From: Mycogone perniciosa
Taxonomy: Eukaryota > Ascomycota > Sordariomycetes > Hypocreales > Hypocreaceae
Reading direction: 5' to 3'
Assembly (NCBI GenBank): GCA_025331125.1
Contig: JAOALB010000083.1
Location: 1-64,000, forward strand
Length of the DNA stretch: 64,000 nt
Part shown: one piece after another, positions 21,565 through 35,502 of the stretch
How positions within the stretch are numbered: position 1 is the stretch's first letter
Layout of the letters: each line of letters starts with the position of its first letter
Notes under the pieces: model-generated
Database searches by the model: none
What the model saw: only the letters and a program-made list of their open reading frames with translations
What the model was told of the DNA's origin: nothing
Program-made: the position numbers and the translations under genes

Positions 21565-22545
21565 TCTAATCTGCGTTTTTTTCTTTGCCCTCTGTCTGTC
21601 AACAGGAGTAGGAAAATCAGGTGTTTGGGACGGACGGAACAAATTGGTGTTCAATGGAACTATTAAAGGGGAACCAATTCTGGGGAGTGAGTAAACTGTG
21701 TATATTTGATTTTGAGGGGACATCATTACGATTATGTATTTATTCATTGGGTTTACGCTGGATGTCAGCATTTCATGGACTCCCCTCCTAGGGGTTCTTG
21801 AGCAGGCGTCCCACGGCTAGTTATTTAAATATGAGAATAGGAATTTATAGGTACTGTGTATTTTGCAACCTTAAATTAGTGAGTCTTTGACATCTTTAGC
21901 GAGCTTATACTCACAGGGTTTTCTAGTTGGAAATCTCATGCCTTTCCCCCCTACAAGACGGACTACCTTGAGCCCCAGTAATATTAGCCAGGCGCCGAAG
22001 TAGGAAAAAGTAAAACAGGTTGGCAAACTTAGTAAAACCAGCTGCTGCTAACCTGCTTCATGAAAAGCAGGAATACTGATAACTCACTCGTATGCAAGTA
22101 ATGAGCAAGTGAAAGCCGCTGGCGGTCCAAGGCAGGATGGTGATCGAAGCCTACAATTCAAAGATGCCAAACTCTATAAAAGAGAACATATGGCCTTGGC
22201 AAGTCAATACATCAAGGGCGTGTAATCATCAAATGCCGCGATTTCAATCTAGTCATGACTTGGAGGCAGGGATCAAGACAAACAAGTCACAAAACAGGAT
22301 ATGTCACAGTTTCATCACATATGAGACAGGCGAAATAACTGCAACGAAAATTTTTACATCGCTCCCCAGCGGTACTGACGAAGTGTGGCCAGTCGGTAAA
22401 CTACAAGAGGAATTTGTTGATTTCTTAATACACAGCCCACAAAGACTTATTGATGGGGCTTCGAAGAAACCTCCCTGGCCCTTTTCCTCTGGTCTATACA
22501 CAGGCCCATTCTCCGCATCTCCCGGTATTAACTAGGTAAGGCCGC
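21565..22545. other. Intergenic between convergent genes
   Basis: Convergent 3' regions. A 132-codon frame at 22137-22535 has neither fungal codon preference nor recognisable motifs and probably overlaps the ATP2 3' untranslated region. Confidence 0.45.
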
Positions 22546-24421
<1,876 letters not shown>

Positions 24422-25249
24422 CTTGCCAGATGACAGAGAGCGATCAGAGACGGGAGTGGAGAGAGGTTGGTTGAAGCTGGGGGAGAACTTTGCAGAGTGA
24501 GCAGTTTTGCTCGGGAACAGACGACTTCATCGGTTAGAGCTTTCTCCCGGGATCACGTGGGACGCTAAACTGAAATTAGGTCTATTGTGCCCACCTAGAC
24601 GACCAACAGTTCCGATAGTGTGGTACTTTATCAACCACCGGTTCAAGCCATTGAGTCATGTCGTTTGATGTAGTTGTGATTTATTTGTTCGAGTTCTTAT
24701 AATTAATATGAGTTTTATGAAGGTCTCAATAGAATCTACACTGAGTTGTCAACAAGACGCACCAATCGCGTGATTGAATATTCTGTGCAACAGTCGAACT
24801 TTCTTACCCCTCACACAGTCCACGACTCGAATACCACACTGTGGGAATGTCCCCTCACAACTGAGGAGCCAAGGTGTCCAAGCTAAAATGAGGGAATTGC
24901 CTCGCCAGTCAGGCTCCATTTCACTATGGTGATATCGGGATGCCCGGGCAGGGTCGTCAATGAAAGTAACATTTGGGATTATGAACCTCTAGAACTCTGG
25001 AGCTAGAAACTATCGTGTTTATTCATTGATTTAATTCTAAGAAAAAATGTGCTCAGATGTGCTGAGAATACAATCATTGAAGCAAATCGATGCGACAAAC
25101 TTCAACATCGATTGCGCCGTGCAGTTGAACATGTGCATCTGCAAGAATGAGAATTTTTTGGATCACAACACAAAAACAATATGCTTTTTCCTAGTTTGCC
25201 CTTTCCTCTCCTGTCTGGAAGACTATTCATGAAAGCAATATTTTCATTC
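24422..25249. other. ATP2 upstream region
   Basis: Promoter side of ATP2 and 3' side of the branching-enzyme gene. A CCAAT pentamer occurs at about 24762-24766, a possible HAP-complex site. No gene supported. Confidence 0.4.
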
Positions 25250-27740
25250 TTAATGAGTGAGCGTACTTTCCAGAGCCAGAACCTATACAATAATCGTCAG
25301 TCTGTGCCCCCAACAAACAGCCGGTATAACAGAACGAAAGACCACTTACAATTGCTGTCCGGCATGGGATGTAGATATGTGTCCAGTTCTGCCGTCCGTT
25401 CCACTCCATTGGGGTAGTGAAGAAACGGGTGCCCTCGTCAATCCGGTTGTGCCCACCAACTTCCTTCGAGTCGCTGTTCAAAACAATGCGATAGGTTCCG
25501 GCATGCTCGATTCCGATTCGGTAGTCACTGAAGCTCTGGGTTGTGTTGAAGTTAAGGATGAAAACCAGGCCAGCCCTCTCAAAGACAATTATCTTGTCAC
25601 CTTCATGTTTCAGAGAGATGTAGGCCTGGGGTGCGTGGAGCCAGCCATATTTCCCTTCGCACTTGTTCATCAACCGATCAAAGTTGTTCAAGAACTGGTA
25701 ACGCAGAAGATTGTCCTCAGTGAGGTTCAATTGTCGGCGGGCATACCAGAAGGAATTGTTGTTTCCTTCTCGGGGGAAGTCGAGCCATTCGGGATGGCCA
25801 AATTCGTTGCCCTCGAAGTTGAGGTATCCCTCTCCACCCAGTCCGTGTGTAAGAAGACGAATCATCTTGTGGAGTGACATTCCACGATCAATCACACCAG
25901 TCAATGGCGAAAGAGTAGACATGTTGGTATACATCTCTGCGTCGCATAGATGCATCATCAATGTTTTATCCCCAACGAGTCTGATGGATTATCAGCATGG
26001 TTAACAGAGCCATATGGCCGAAGGAGACCTGAGTGTAGACTTACGCTTGATCATGACTCTCGCAGTATGCGATGGTTTTTTCACCATGGCGTCTGTTTGT
26101 CAGAGTGAAGCAGATCTTTGCAAGATCCCACTGCTCGTCTTTGAGCTCCTTGAGTATCTTGATCCACATGTCCGGGATTGCCATGGCCAGACGATAGTCA
26201 AAGCCGACACCACCCAGGGATAGAGGAAGGCAAAGAGCTGGCATTCCAGACACATCTTCGGCAATAGTAATACACTCTGGATAAAGCGAGTGTAGCATCT
26301 CGTTAGCAACCATGAGGTACACCACGGCCTCCTCATCAACATCGGAGCCGAAATACTCGTGATAGCCACCGGAAAAGCCACTGTTCAAATCGGTTAATCA
26401 AGGATCATCGCTTGGTGGCAGAGTATTTACTCACGTGCCAATACCGTGGTGGATGTAAAGCATGCTGGTGACGCCGTCAAAACGGAAACCGTCGAAGTGA
26501 TACTCGTCCATCCAGAACCGAAGATTACTCAGGAGGAAGCGCATGACTTCGTGGTGGCCATAGTTGAAGAGCCTGCTGTCCCATAGATCGTGACAACCCT
26601 TTCCGCCACCATGGAAGTACTGGTGGTCAGTACCGTCAAACTCATTGAGGCCATCCAGAACATTCTTCGAGGCATGGCTATGGACAACATCTAAAAGGAC
26701 GACGATGCCCATGCTATGGGCAGTATCAACAAGCTCTTTTAGGTCCTCTGGAGGGCCGTACCGACTGCTTGCAGCAAAAAAGTTGTTGACTTGATATCCG
26801 AAGCTAGCATAGTAAGCATGCTCCATGACAGCCATTAGCTGAATGGTATTGTAGCCGAGGTCTCTGATCCTAGGAAGCATATTCTGGGTGAACTCCTTAT
26901 AAGTCGCAACTCGCTGCTCTGGGGTCGATATTCCAACGTGAGCTTCATACACACGAACACTCTCTGGCTTCTTTGGTCGAGGGTGCTTGAACTGGTATTT
27001 CTCTGTACGTGGCGGGTTCCAGAATCGAGCATCATACACTGGCGAGACTGAAAGGTCTTGCGTCACGTACTTGATCCAGGCCGGAAGACGGTCGACTCGT
27101 TGACCGTTGGGCAGGCCAAGAGAGATCTAAATGTACAGATTAGCAATTGCCCCTCTGCGCAAATTAACCGTGGTGACTAACCTTTACTTTCGAATTGTGA
27201 GGAATTGCTGGTTCACCATTCTTCGCCGGAAGCACAATCTCGAAGACGCCGAATGCGTCTTTCTGCATCGGGTGAGCATCTCGGTGCCACTCATCTATTT
27301 AATACATCAATTAGTGCTGTCTAGGTTCAAAGAAAGCTCATGTCACCTACTGAAATCGCCGATGAGGAACGCTTCCTTGGCATTTGGTGCCCATTCTCGA
27401 TATGTTATGGTGTTCTTGTCATCCACGTTGAAGCCAAATTTGTTAATTCCCTGAATATGGCTGATCAGATTAAGGGTTATGTTGAGGAGCTCTATGTGAT
27501 TCTCACCTTGGAGAACTTCTCCAGTCCTCCTTCGTTATCATCGATGACCTTGATCCATTCCTTGGCTTTGGCATATCGCCTCTTGAGTGCATCAGTGAAT
27601 GGGCCTAGCCAAGGGTCAAGTTTGACGACACCTTTTCCTCTTGTCAGCATAATACTCAATACGGAGCTCATCATCTTAGTGAACAGACCTGTGCCATCGT
27701 TAGGGACGTCTTGAGAGGGATTTTCAGCTGCACTGGCCAT
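25250..27740 (-). CDS. GLC3: 1,4-alpha-glucan (glycogen) branching enzyme
   Basis: Forms the alpha-1,6 branches of glycogen; GH13 enzyme in the cytosol. Seven exons on the minus strand: 27740-27507, 27450-27351, 27294-27182, 27126-26435, 26380-26045, 25980-25350 and 25282-25250. They give 712 residues, the usual family length. Residues ~60-190 hold the N-terminal helix and the CBM48 module ([21 protein letters not shown]). The GH13 barrel carries the family motifs [16 protein letters not shown], the nucleophile Asp in [10 protein letters not shown], the acid/base Glu in TIAEDVSG, and the HD pair in CESHDQAL. The C-terminal beta domain ends in a tiny 11-codon exon ([10 protein letters not shown]) that completes the conserved RTAIVLALE. 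It is divergent to the ClpX gene. Confidence 0.96.
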
Positions 27741-28940
27741 GGCGAAGCAACCTCTTTGCGATGAGCTTGCGATGAAAGGCGGGGTAGCTGGGAGCTTCAC
27801 GCAAGGTCGAGAGAAGATGAGCTCCAGGGGATGAAAAACAAGCAGAACTGCCCAGGCTCGTGATGTGCTCTGATCTCGGAAATCACAGTGAAGAAACTGA
27901 ATCACCAAGCCAAAAAAGCAAGATCGTTGAAAAACAGGTGGATTTGGCAAGTGAGCAAAATGAAAATGAGACAAGGTCTCAGGAACAGGGCAAAGCTTTA
28001 TCGATAACTGGTTCTCCTCTCCTCAACGCATGACGTCGAAAACAGGTGTCGAGGCGCATGTTAAGCAGACACTAATTAATCACAATGGATACGGTTAGGC
28101 CAATATGAAGTGCACCTCTGCATTAGAGTCCGCCCCTCCCGCTATCATTGAGAACGAATTAGCTACCTACGGCATTTCCGGCTGTATGTAGATATTATGC
28201 ATAGCATGCTCCCACAGATGCTGTGATACATCGCAAGCCAGCCAAACTCCTTGTAGGTGTGTGTTGTTGACGAACGGGTGGGGAGCCACGCCTCCTTCAG
28301 TACCTAATAGGTAGAATCCGCTGCCCAGACCTGGAGCACCACGGCGTCTAAATCATAGAACAGCATTCATCTCTTTGCTAGCAAATCCATAGGATTTTCC
28401 AATACTACGAGTGATTAAGCAATACTACGTCGTAGCCTCCCCTGTAGTATTAGGGTATCACCACAGTTGAGGTACCTAACCTTGGCATTTTGGAGGTACC
28501 TACTAATGTATCCCCGATAGCGGCGGGGCGAACATCCACTTGCCGCTTCTGGGTGGTGATCCTACCCGCGAGCTATCCACCGTTCTGGAGCGTCATTGAC
28601 CAATCCATGTTGATACAGCCATGCCTTCATACGGCTATCTCTACTCGTAAGCCTCTTCGGCCTATATCTTCTACATTGTGGCGGCCAACATTAGATGAGT
28701 GACTGCATTGTAAGTTATGCTTTCCCCCAAGCCAAAGCGCTTCGGCGCCACTCTTTCGTCGCCGGACTCTAACCCGACCGAGGTCAGGCGACCCTCTCTC
28801 AGCTCCCCTGGACGTGCCTTTTCGACCGCCTCGACAGAACACAAGCCTCACCGATTCTCCTAATACAACTATATATACCTACCAAATTCCTTTCCCCCCC
28901 GTCGGTCGTTGGATATGTACGCCGCGGAGAAGCATTGATC
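27741..28940. other. Divergent promoter region between GLC3 and ClpX
   Basis: About 1.2 kb. A TATA-like CTATATATACC lies at about 28868-28878, some 65 nt before the ClpX ATG. CCAAT occurs near 28599. No gene supported. Confidence 0.4.
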
Positions 28941-30791
28941 ATGCTCGGATCATACAGACAGCTTGCCCGGTCTGCCCGGCTCAGCCAACGCGCCCCGAAA
29001 CGAAGCCACACCATCTGTCCCATAACTTATAATTATTACCGCTACCTCTCGACATCCAAGCCCGTCTCTACTTCCAGACAAACACCTGACTTCAATTCGG
29101 GCTTTACGGGTAGTTATGACCCTACAATCGACTCGGGGCGTGGCCCCATGTTTAATAAGACGAACTTCGGCGTGCCCCAATTCTATCCTCGAGACCTGAA
29201 GAAGCGCGTGGATGATTACGTCGTCGGCCAGCACCGTGCCAAAAAGACAATATGCTCGACCATCTTCAACCATTACCAGAACCTGCGACGAAGACATCAA
29301 CATGAACAAGAGGACCGGGAAAGGCAGGAGAAACTCATGCGGCAACGATTCGCCCGGGATAGGGAGCTACATCAGAAGCGCCGGGGGGCTCATCCTGTCG
29401 AAGGTTAGTCCTTGTTACACCATGGACTATTCGTTTGAGATTGTACACTAAACTGTCGTCAAGATGAGTATCCCGGTCACAGCGAATCCGTTAGACAGTT
29501 GCACGAGACGTCGACCTACGAAGAGGACATGATCGAACATTTATACAAGCCCGAAGACCCGTCGATCCCACAACATGTCAAGATTGACAAGAGCAACTTG
29601 TTGGTTATTGGACCCACCGGCGTGGGCAAGACTTACATCCTCGAGTATGCTACACAAAGCCTCTACCCGATATGATAGTCGGTGTGGGTACTGACGTATG
29701 ACAGGACTCTGAGCAAGAAGATTCAGGTTCCATTTACCATCTGCGATTGCAACTCCCTGACCCAGGCAGGCTACATAGGACAGGATGTTGAAACCTGCAT
29801 CGAAAGGCTGCTTATAGAAGCCAACTACGACATTAAAGCTACAGAGCAGGGAATAGTGGTTCTGGATGAGTTCGACAAGTTAGCCAGGAGGGAGTCCACG
29901 ACCGGCCGAGATGTCGGCGGCGAAGGCGTACAGCAAGCTCTGCTGAAGCTCGTTGAGGGAACCAAAGTCACCATTAACGTTAAGGACAACCGCTCGTCAC
30001 GGGCAGCGCCACCCATTACGGCTAATTACAACACCCCCAGTGCCACTTCGTCTGCCCCTCAAGCTGTCCCTCCTTCAGGGAAGGTGGACCAGTACACAAT
30101 CGATACTACCAACATCTTATTTGTGTTTTGCGGTGCCTTCGTCGGGTTGGACAAAACCGTCGTGCAAAGAGTTGCCAAGCCTGCCATGGGCTTTGGGGGA
30201 GATGTCCAGGGTCGTCACACAATGTCCGGCAGCAAGCATGTTCTCCCACCCGACATCTATTCTCACCTGGCACACCACAACGCAGAGTCGGCATTATCCT
30301 TCACACCATTAGATTTGGTCACCCCCGCAGACCTTCAACAATTCGGGTTCATCCCGGAACTCATAGGACGATTGCATAACATCTGCGCTCTCAGTCCTCT
30401 CTCAAAAGAAGACCTTTATCGAATATTAACGGAGCCACGAAATAGTCTGGTGGCACAGTATACAACCCTGTTTGAGACATACCCATCTCGTCTATGCTTT
30501 ACAGAAAAGGCCTTGTATGCTATTGCAGAACGCGCCGCAGAGGCCGATACTGGTGCCCGAGGCCTCAAGATGGAAATGGAGCGTGTCTTGGCTGAACCCA
30601 TGTTCGATGCCCCAACACCATACGTGCTCATCACCGAAGCATGTGTCAACAGCACGGAGAAGGCCGCGTACTGGGGCAAAGATGGCCGGTTTGAGCTCGA
30701 CAGGCGAATGGAAGAGGAGCAAGTCACTCCCTGTAGTCCACGACAGATGTCGTTTGAGCGATTTCGTGAGGTAGGAGAAAGCGGCGGCTGA
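28941..30791 (+). CDS. clpX: Mitochondrial ClpX-type AAA+ unfoldase
   Basis: Hexameric unfoldase of the mitochondrial matrix, either partner of ClpP or, as yeast Mcx1, acting alone (in heme synthesis). Exons 28941-29403, 29464-29644 and 29705-30791 give 576 residues. The N-terminus is basic and hydroxylated, a likely presequence. No Cys4 zinc-binding domain precedes the AAA module. Motifs are Walker A GPTGVGKT (about 204-211), pore loop GYIG, Walker B VVLDEFDK (about 266-273) and sensor 2 GARGLK. A long insertion of small residues sits between VKDNRSSR and the ILFVFCGAF strand. At the position of the bacterial ClpP-contact tripeptide IGF the sequence reads MGF, so ClpP docking may be kept. 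The product could be called MCX1 by yeast usage. Confidence 0.93.
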
Positions 30792-31130
30792 TGTTGGATG
30801 GCATGGGATTGGAAGGGTGGTGTTTGGCGTGGCGGGTCGGCGTTCAACGATATGAAGCTGGGAACTGCATATTGGGAGGGATTTCGCACTTTCTCGGTCT
30901 TGCTTTGAGCGGCAGGTAGTACAGCACAATATGACAGCAATGGAAACAATGACATTGGTCGCGTCGTTGTAGTACAGTATTTACACTCGCCACTTTGGTG
31001 ATCGAGCCTCCAAGCAAGCCCCGCTTTTCCCACGCTCTTCAAGACCATATTACACATGGACAAAACGGTGTTTCCATGAGTCACTCGTGCTTATTTCACA
31101 AAAGAGAATAAATGGTATATATTGTGTGTT
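30792..31130. other. Short region between convergent genes
   Basis: 3' ends of ClpX and COX5. Nothing else seen. Confidence 0.5.
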
Positions 31131-32011
31131 TTAGTGCTTGGGAGGAGACTGGACAACACCCTTGCCAGTGTAACCTTCGGAAGAGATACCAGTGAAGGGT
31201 TCGGAATTTTGTTGCTGTAGTCGTGAATGGATTAGCCTTCGTTTGAAGATGGGGTTGATTGCTTGCAGAGGAAATCTGTACCTTGAGGATCTCGTTGGAC
31301 GCCTCCTGGAACTCCTTGGTCATGGTGTATGGCACAGGCTTGGCCACGGCTCGGATGCCAGCGAAGATGGCGAGACTGGCAGCGACACCGACGACAATAC
31401 CCCAGACGATGCGGGCGTTGGTTCCGGGGGGGTCGACTGAGCGGGGGCCATGAGGACCGAAAGCAATCCAGTAAGCTGTTGAGACAGTTTGAGTTAGTTT
31501 TTTCCCCTGAAATATATATATAGTATATATATATGTATGCATGTAAGTTTAGTCAAGCCAGTCATCCACGCCACCCCCAGATTACACCCATTGAACCACG
31601 AATAAATGAGAAACCACAACTGCCATGCATTTGCCGGCATATACAGGCGCCGCAAGGCTGTTTCGCGCAGTTGAAAAAGGTGGTGGTGATGCTCTGTGGG
31701 TTGCAGGTGGCATGCTGTCGTGACTAGCTCGGCTATTTGGGAGGTATTTTCCGCAGCTCCAAAGTTTCGCTTGACGTACCGGCCTTCTTCTCCTGCAGGG
31801 TCAGCTCAGTCCAGCTGCCCTTCATACGGTCGCGCAGGGCCATCCACAGGTCAGCCTGCTCCTGGAGAGGCATGCCCTCCCATCGCTTCTCGATATTGGC
31901 GAGTGTCGGGTTGGAGATGGCGTGTGTCGATGCGGCTCGGGACGCAAGGGCAGGGACGGCGCTGCGGACCAGACCCTTGCGCAGCACACTCGACGCTTGC
32001 GTGCGCAGCAT
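31131..32011 (-). CDS. COX5: Cytochrome c oxidase subunit 5 (mammalian COX IV family)
   Basis: Nuclear-encoded subunit of respiratory complex IV in the inner mitochondrial membrane. Three exons on the minus strand, 32011-31780, 31475-31282 and 31214-31131, give 169 residues. The open frame extends upstream only to a TTG, so the ATG at 32011 is the start. Residues ~1-30 form an Arg/Ser presequence (SVLRKGLVRSAVPALASRAAS). The family blocks are IEKRWEGMPLQEQADLWMALRDR and, after the first intron, the AYWIAFGPHGPRSVDPPGTN stretch. One transmembrane helix follows (about residues 95-115, GIVVGVAASLAIFAGI). A CCAAT pentamer on the coding strand lies ~260 nt upstream. Both introns are GT-AG, with the first unusually long for this window (304 nt). 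Confidence 0.95.
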
Positions 32012-32572
32012 TTTGAAGAGACTGCGATGAAGGGGTTCGAGGGGGTTCAATTGGCACGATTGAGGCCCGCGGAGGACGTTTGCGGTGGTCGGGAAGAAGT
32101 TTTCGGTAGGTCGGATCAGAGATCAAATCGTATGATTTCCCACTCGCTGGCTCTCCCGAAGCAAAACTCGGGTAGAGTGGCATGATGACTAAGCTTCCGA
32201 TTGATCAATAATTCACGTGACTGCGATTTTTGGAGCCGTGGGGGATGGGGGATTGCAATTTTGGCGATGTTGATTGGCTGACGGAAGGTTTCGCGAATCA
32301 AATCCGGAATGAAGAGGAAAGCAAGCCATTGTATAAAATCCGTGCTTAAACACCTAGGCACAATACTTTATTAGGTGAACATGCTCCTTTTGACTCTCAT
32401 CCTGAAGATTTTTTCTATTAAATCTTACTATGTGTTAACATGCAATGATGAAATGTCTATCTGAGTCTACTAATGCCAAAAATGTTGCTGTGGTAATGAG
32501 GTACTTAGTACCGATATATGGTCGCCTCTCCCTCTCCCCAAACATGCCAATGATGAACAACATGCTCTCTTT
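32012..32572. other. COX5 promoter region
   Basis: Upstream of COX5 and downstream of the MFS gene. It contains the CCAAT pentamer listed separately. No gene supported. Confidence 0.4.
32273..32277 (-). promoter_or_regulatory. Candidate CCAAT box upstream of COX5
   Basis: ATTGG on the plus strand, read as CCAAT on the COX5 coding strand, about 265 nt before its ATG. The fungal HAP complex binds CCAAT and activates respiratory genes. A pentamer alone is weak evidence. Confidence 0.3.
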
Positions 32573-34346
32573 TCAGAGCTGAACGTTAAACAGAAGTATC
32601 CGTCTGATGTGCTCGCCGTAAATATAAAATACGATGGGAATGGGGATCATCGCAAGAGCAATGAAGGCTAGAAGCGAGCTTCCCCAGCCTAGCCCGAGTG
32701 CCGCAAACATGCTTCTCCCTGCCAGAGGCAGCAATGCTCCCCCCAATGAGCGAAACACGGTGCTAGCAGCTATAGCAGAGGCAGCGTACGTTGAATAGGC
32801 GTCAACAAGATATGTTGACGTTGACATCTGGCAACAGTTAGCTTCCGCAGGGATGACATTGCCGCCAGACGACTCAAACTTACAAACGAGACAGTCATTC
32901 CCGCTCCCAGGAAGGATGTTCCTATAATTGGGAGAATCCAATGCTGATGCGTTTGAGCTGTCCAGCCAAACCAAAACAGAGCTATGGGGGGGAGAAACGA
33001 GGCGACCGTCATGATGGGCAGACGATACTCTGGCTTTCGCTCTCCGCCATTCTTGACTCTCAAGTACTCCACCAACCGATCAGAAGTCGCCCCAGAAACT
33101 ATGAGACCAATCAAAAAGCCAACGCCGAGGCCGATATACGTGAGTCCAACTGAGCCTGTGGAAAACCCGTACTGACTGGTGAAGAGGCCAGGTATGGCTG
33201 TAAAAAGAAGGTAAAGGTAGCCGTATATTATGGCCATAAAGAAAGAGATCAAAAAGACAATTGGCGAACAAAACAGCATTTTAGTTGGTCGGACAATGGC
33301 TAGGGTGAAGACATCCCTAGGAGAACGACCAGTGTCGAGGATCGACTTGAGGGCTGGATTGCCAGTCTCCTTACGGAGCCTCTTTGTCTTTCGCTCCAGA
33401 AGGGTCAAGGCATAAGACTCGCGCAAAAAAGCAAAGGTCGCAAGCGTGACTGCGCCGGACTGGAAATGTTAGGAGGAGTCGCCGTTAACAGAGTTTAGGT
33501 TATTAGGATACTTACTGCCATTGAAACAACCCAAAATGCCCATCTCCATCCCTTGGCTTGGGTGAGATATCCGCCGGCTAACATAATTCTGTGTTAGATG
33601 ACCATGTATAAGAACGCATATGCATGAAGCACTGAGGATTTCTCACCAATAGGCCCAACGACTGGTCCAAACAACGGACCAAAGGCCCATAAGGCCACTG
33701 CTTTCCCTCGTTTCTCGAACGGTATGATGTCGGCCAGCGTGCCAGCGCCAATCGTCAATGGACAGCTGCCGGCGAAGCCAGCAAGAAAACGAAAGATGAT
33801 CAATCCGGCCAGGTTTGGTGCCAGGGCGCATGCCACAGTAAAGATGACGAAGAAGACATTGCAAGTATGGTATAGTGGTGAGCGCCCATAGAGTTCTGAC
33901 AATGGCGCAATAACCAATGGCCCAAGACAATAGCCGATGACGTATATAGAGACGATAAAGGAAGCAATCTCCGGATTTGTCGAGTGGAACTCATCCATAG
34001 TTTGTTGGATACCAGGAGCAAATATGGATGATGCCAAGGGACTGTTTCCATTGGTGGTTGGTTTCAGCACAATACACGGACGTGGTGCTCAATATACATA
34101 CCTGATGAACGTTATCGCAGACACAATCGCAACTGCTGTGGCCTTCTTCTTTTGGGACCAGTTGAGGGGGTTCTCTGGGTCATCAGGGCCATCCCAGTCG
34201 ACTATATTAGGGTCCCGAGGAGCTGCTGGTTTATTAACGGCAGATCCAGCTTCAGCTTCTTTCTCGACATCGCTGTTGAGGTTCCCTTCCACAGTTGAAG
34301 CCATTGAATGACTCTCATGTGCTTCTGCGGCCTGCTGGGTCGTCAT
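32573..34346 (-). CDS. MFS drug:H+ antiporter, DHA1 type
   Basis: Predicted plasma-membrane exporter. Five exons on the minus strand, 34346-34102, 34041-33647, 33577-33516, 33459-32884 and 32827-32573, give 510 residues. The N-terminal cytosolic arm ends in the fungal DHA1 signature WDGPDDPENPLNWSQKKK, just before helix 1. Motif A is present as GYCLGPLVIAPLSELYGRSP, followed by FRFLAGFAGSCPLTIGAG and, in helix 11, STSTYLVDAYSTYAASA. About 12 hydrophobic segments are present. Relatives move polyamines, azoles and fungal metabolites. Its divergent neighbour is a Zn2Cys6 factor, and a PKS lies ~4 kb beyond that, so export of, or protection from, a cluster product is a reasonable inference. Confidence 0.9.
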
Positions 34347-35502
34347 ATTGCTTCAAGTCACAGCTATGGTTCCTGTACCATCACTTTTGAGAATGGCTGG
34401 GCCCGAATCGGACTCTAAATGAAATCTAGCTAAATTAGAGTAACAATTTTTCAGCCCGACGGTCAGCTACGAGGGACAAGTAATAAATATATATGTATGG
34501 ATATACTCGTATATACATGTTACTGTTGTTCCTCCTGCTAGTCACCCGCACCTACTCCGATATGGATCATCGGACCGACTTACGGATAATAGCCGAAGCC
34601 AGCCAAATGTTACGTACGAGTGTCTCATAGTAGTACTCCGTATTATCTGACGCCATTGCATCCTTCACTAAGTGAATTGGAGACATATTTAGCATCTGAT
34701 CTCCGTACCAAGGTTCGCCGGGTAAGCTAAACGATCCGATTAGTACATTACTGGCTATCCAGCGTTGATGACGGATATGATTTCGTGAGATAATTCGGCA
34801 ATTCAATTTGAGTCCAAGCACTGGGGATAACAGGGAAGCTGCTGTCTGTGAAATAGGAGCCGGAGTTGATGTTCTTAAATCCGTTGCCCGAGAAAACGGT
34901 GTATCTAGTCCTGGTTTCCCAGGACGAGACTTGAGGGACAGTCAAGTACTAGAAAGTACTAACACTTACAAATACTTCGTATACTAGGTGTCATTTGGTT
35001 TTAGATATGTACGTACTACGGAGTACCCGCATAAACCAAAGTAGAGAGTACGGAGTATATTTTTCTGCATATCCTTAGTAAATCTTGGTATGGCTTGCAA
35101 ACATACGTATATATTGCGATGGATTCTTCAGGAATCACTCATCTGCAGCTCAACGATGCATCTATTTACAGACCGGCTTTCTTAATTCTTTTTGCTATAT
35201 CGTGGAAAACCTTCAGTGAAGACCATGCAGTTGTCAGTATAAAGAATGTTGAATTTCAAGGTAAAGAATCCACCCCGTCTAATGTCCGCACTCCACTAAT
35301 GCAGGGAATCATATTGAAAATATTGGTTGGATGGCTCTGAACTGCGGGGCCGGCCTATCTCCGACTACCTCCGTCCGCGGACTTTCCGTGGAAACTCCAT
35401 GTTCAACATCGCTCTGAATCAGAGTTTCTGCTGGCATTTCCATGGCATTCCCATGTCAATTTGTAACTTTTCCCCCTCTCATGTTAGAGATAGTATGTCA
35501 GA
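34347..35502. other. Shared promoter of the DHA1 transporter and the Zn2Cys6 factor
   Basis: Divergent region of 1.15 kb. It holds three exact TACGGAGTA/TACTCCGTA copies (34634, 35017, 35049) and two PDRE-like sites near 35374-35392. A minus-strand stretch at about 34740-34960 has coding-like codon choice but is broken (see findings). Confidence 0.5.
35374..35392. promoter_or_regulatory. Tandem PDRE-like sites TCCGCGGA and TCCGTGGA
   Basis: TCCGCGGA at 35374-35381 is a perfect palindrome. After a 3-nt spacer, TCCGTGGA follows at 35385-35392. Both 8-mers equal known variants of the pleiotropic drug response element bound by yeast Pdr1/Pdr3, which are Zn2Cys6 proteins. The pair lies ~110-130 nt before the ATG of the Zn2Cys6 gene and in the promoter it shares with the DHA1 transporter. 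That suggests autoregulation or co-regulation. Function is inferred from the motif only. Confidence 0.45.

Noticed and set aside
22137..22535. 132-codon plus-strand open frame downstream of ATP2
   Set aside because: Poor codon preference and no motifs; probably 3' untranslated region of ATP2 on the opposite strand.
31505..31540. (TA)n run in the first COX5 intron as a promoter element
   Set aside because: It lies inside an intron between verified exons and is a simple microsatellite.
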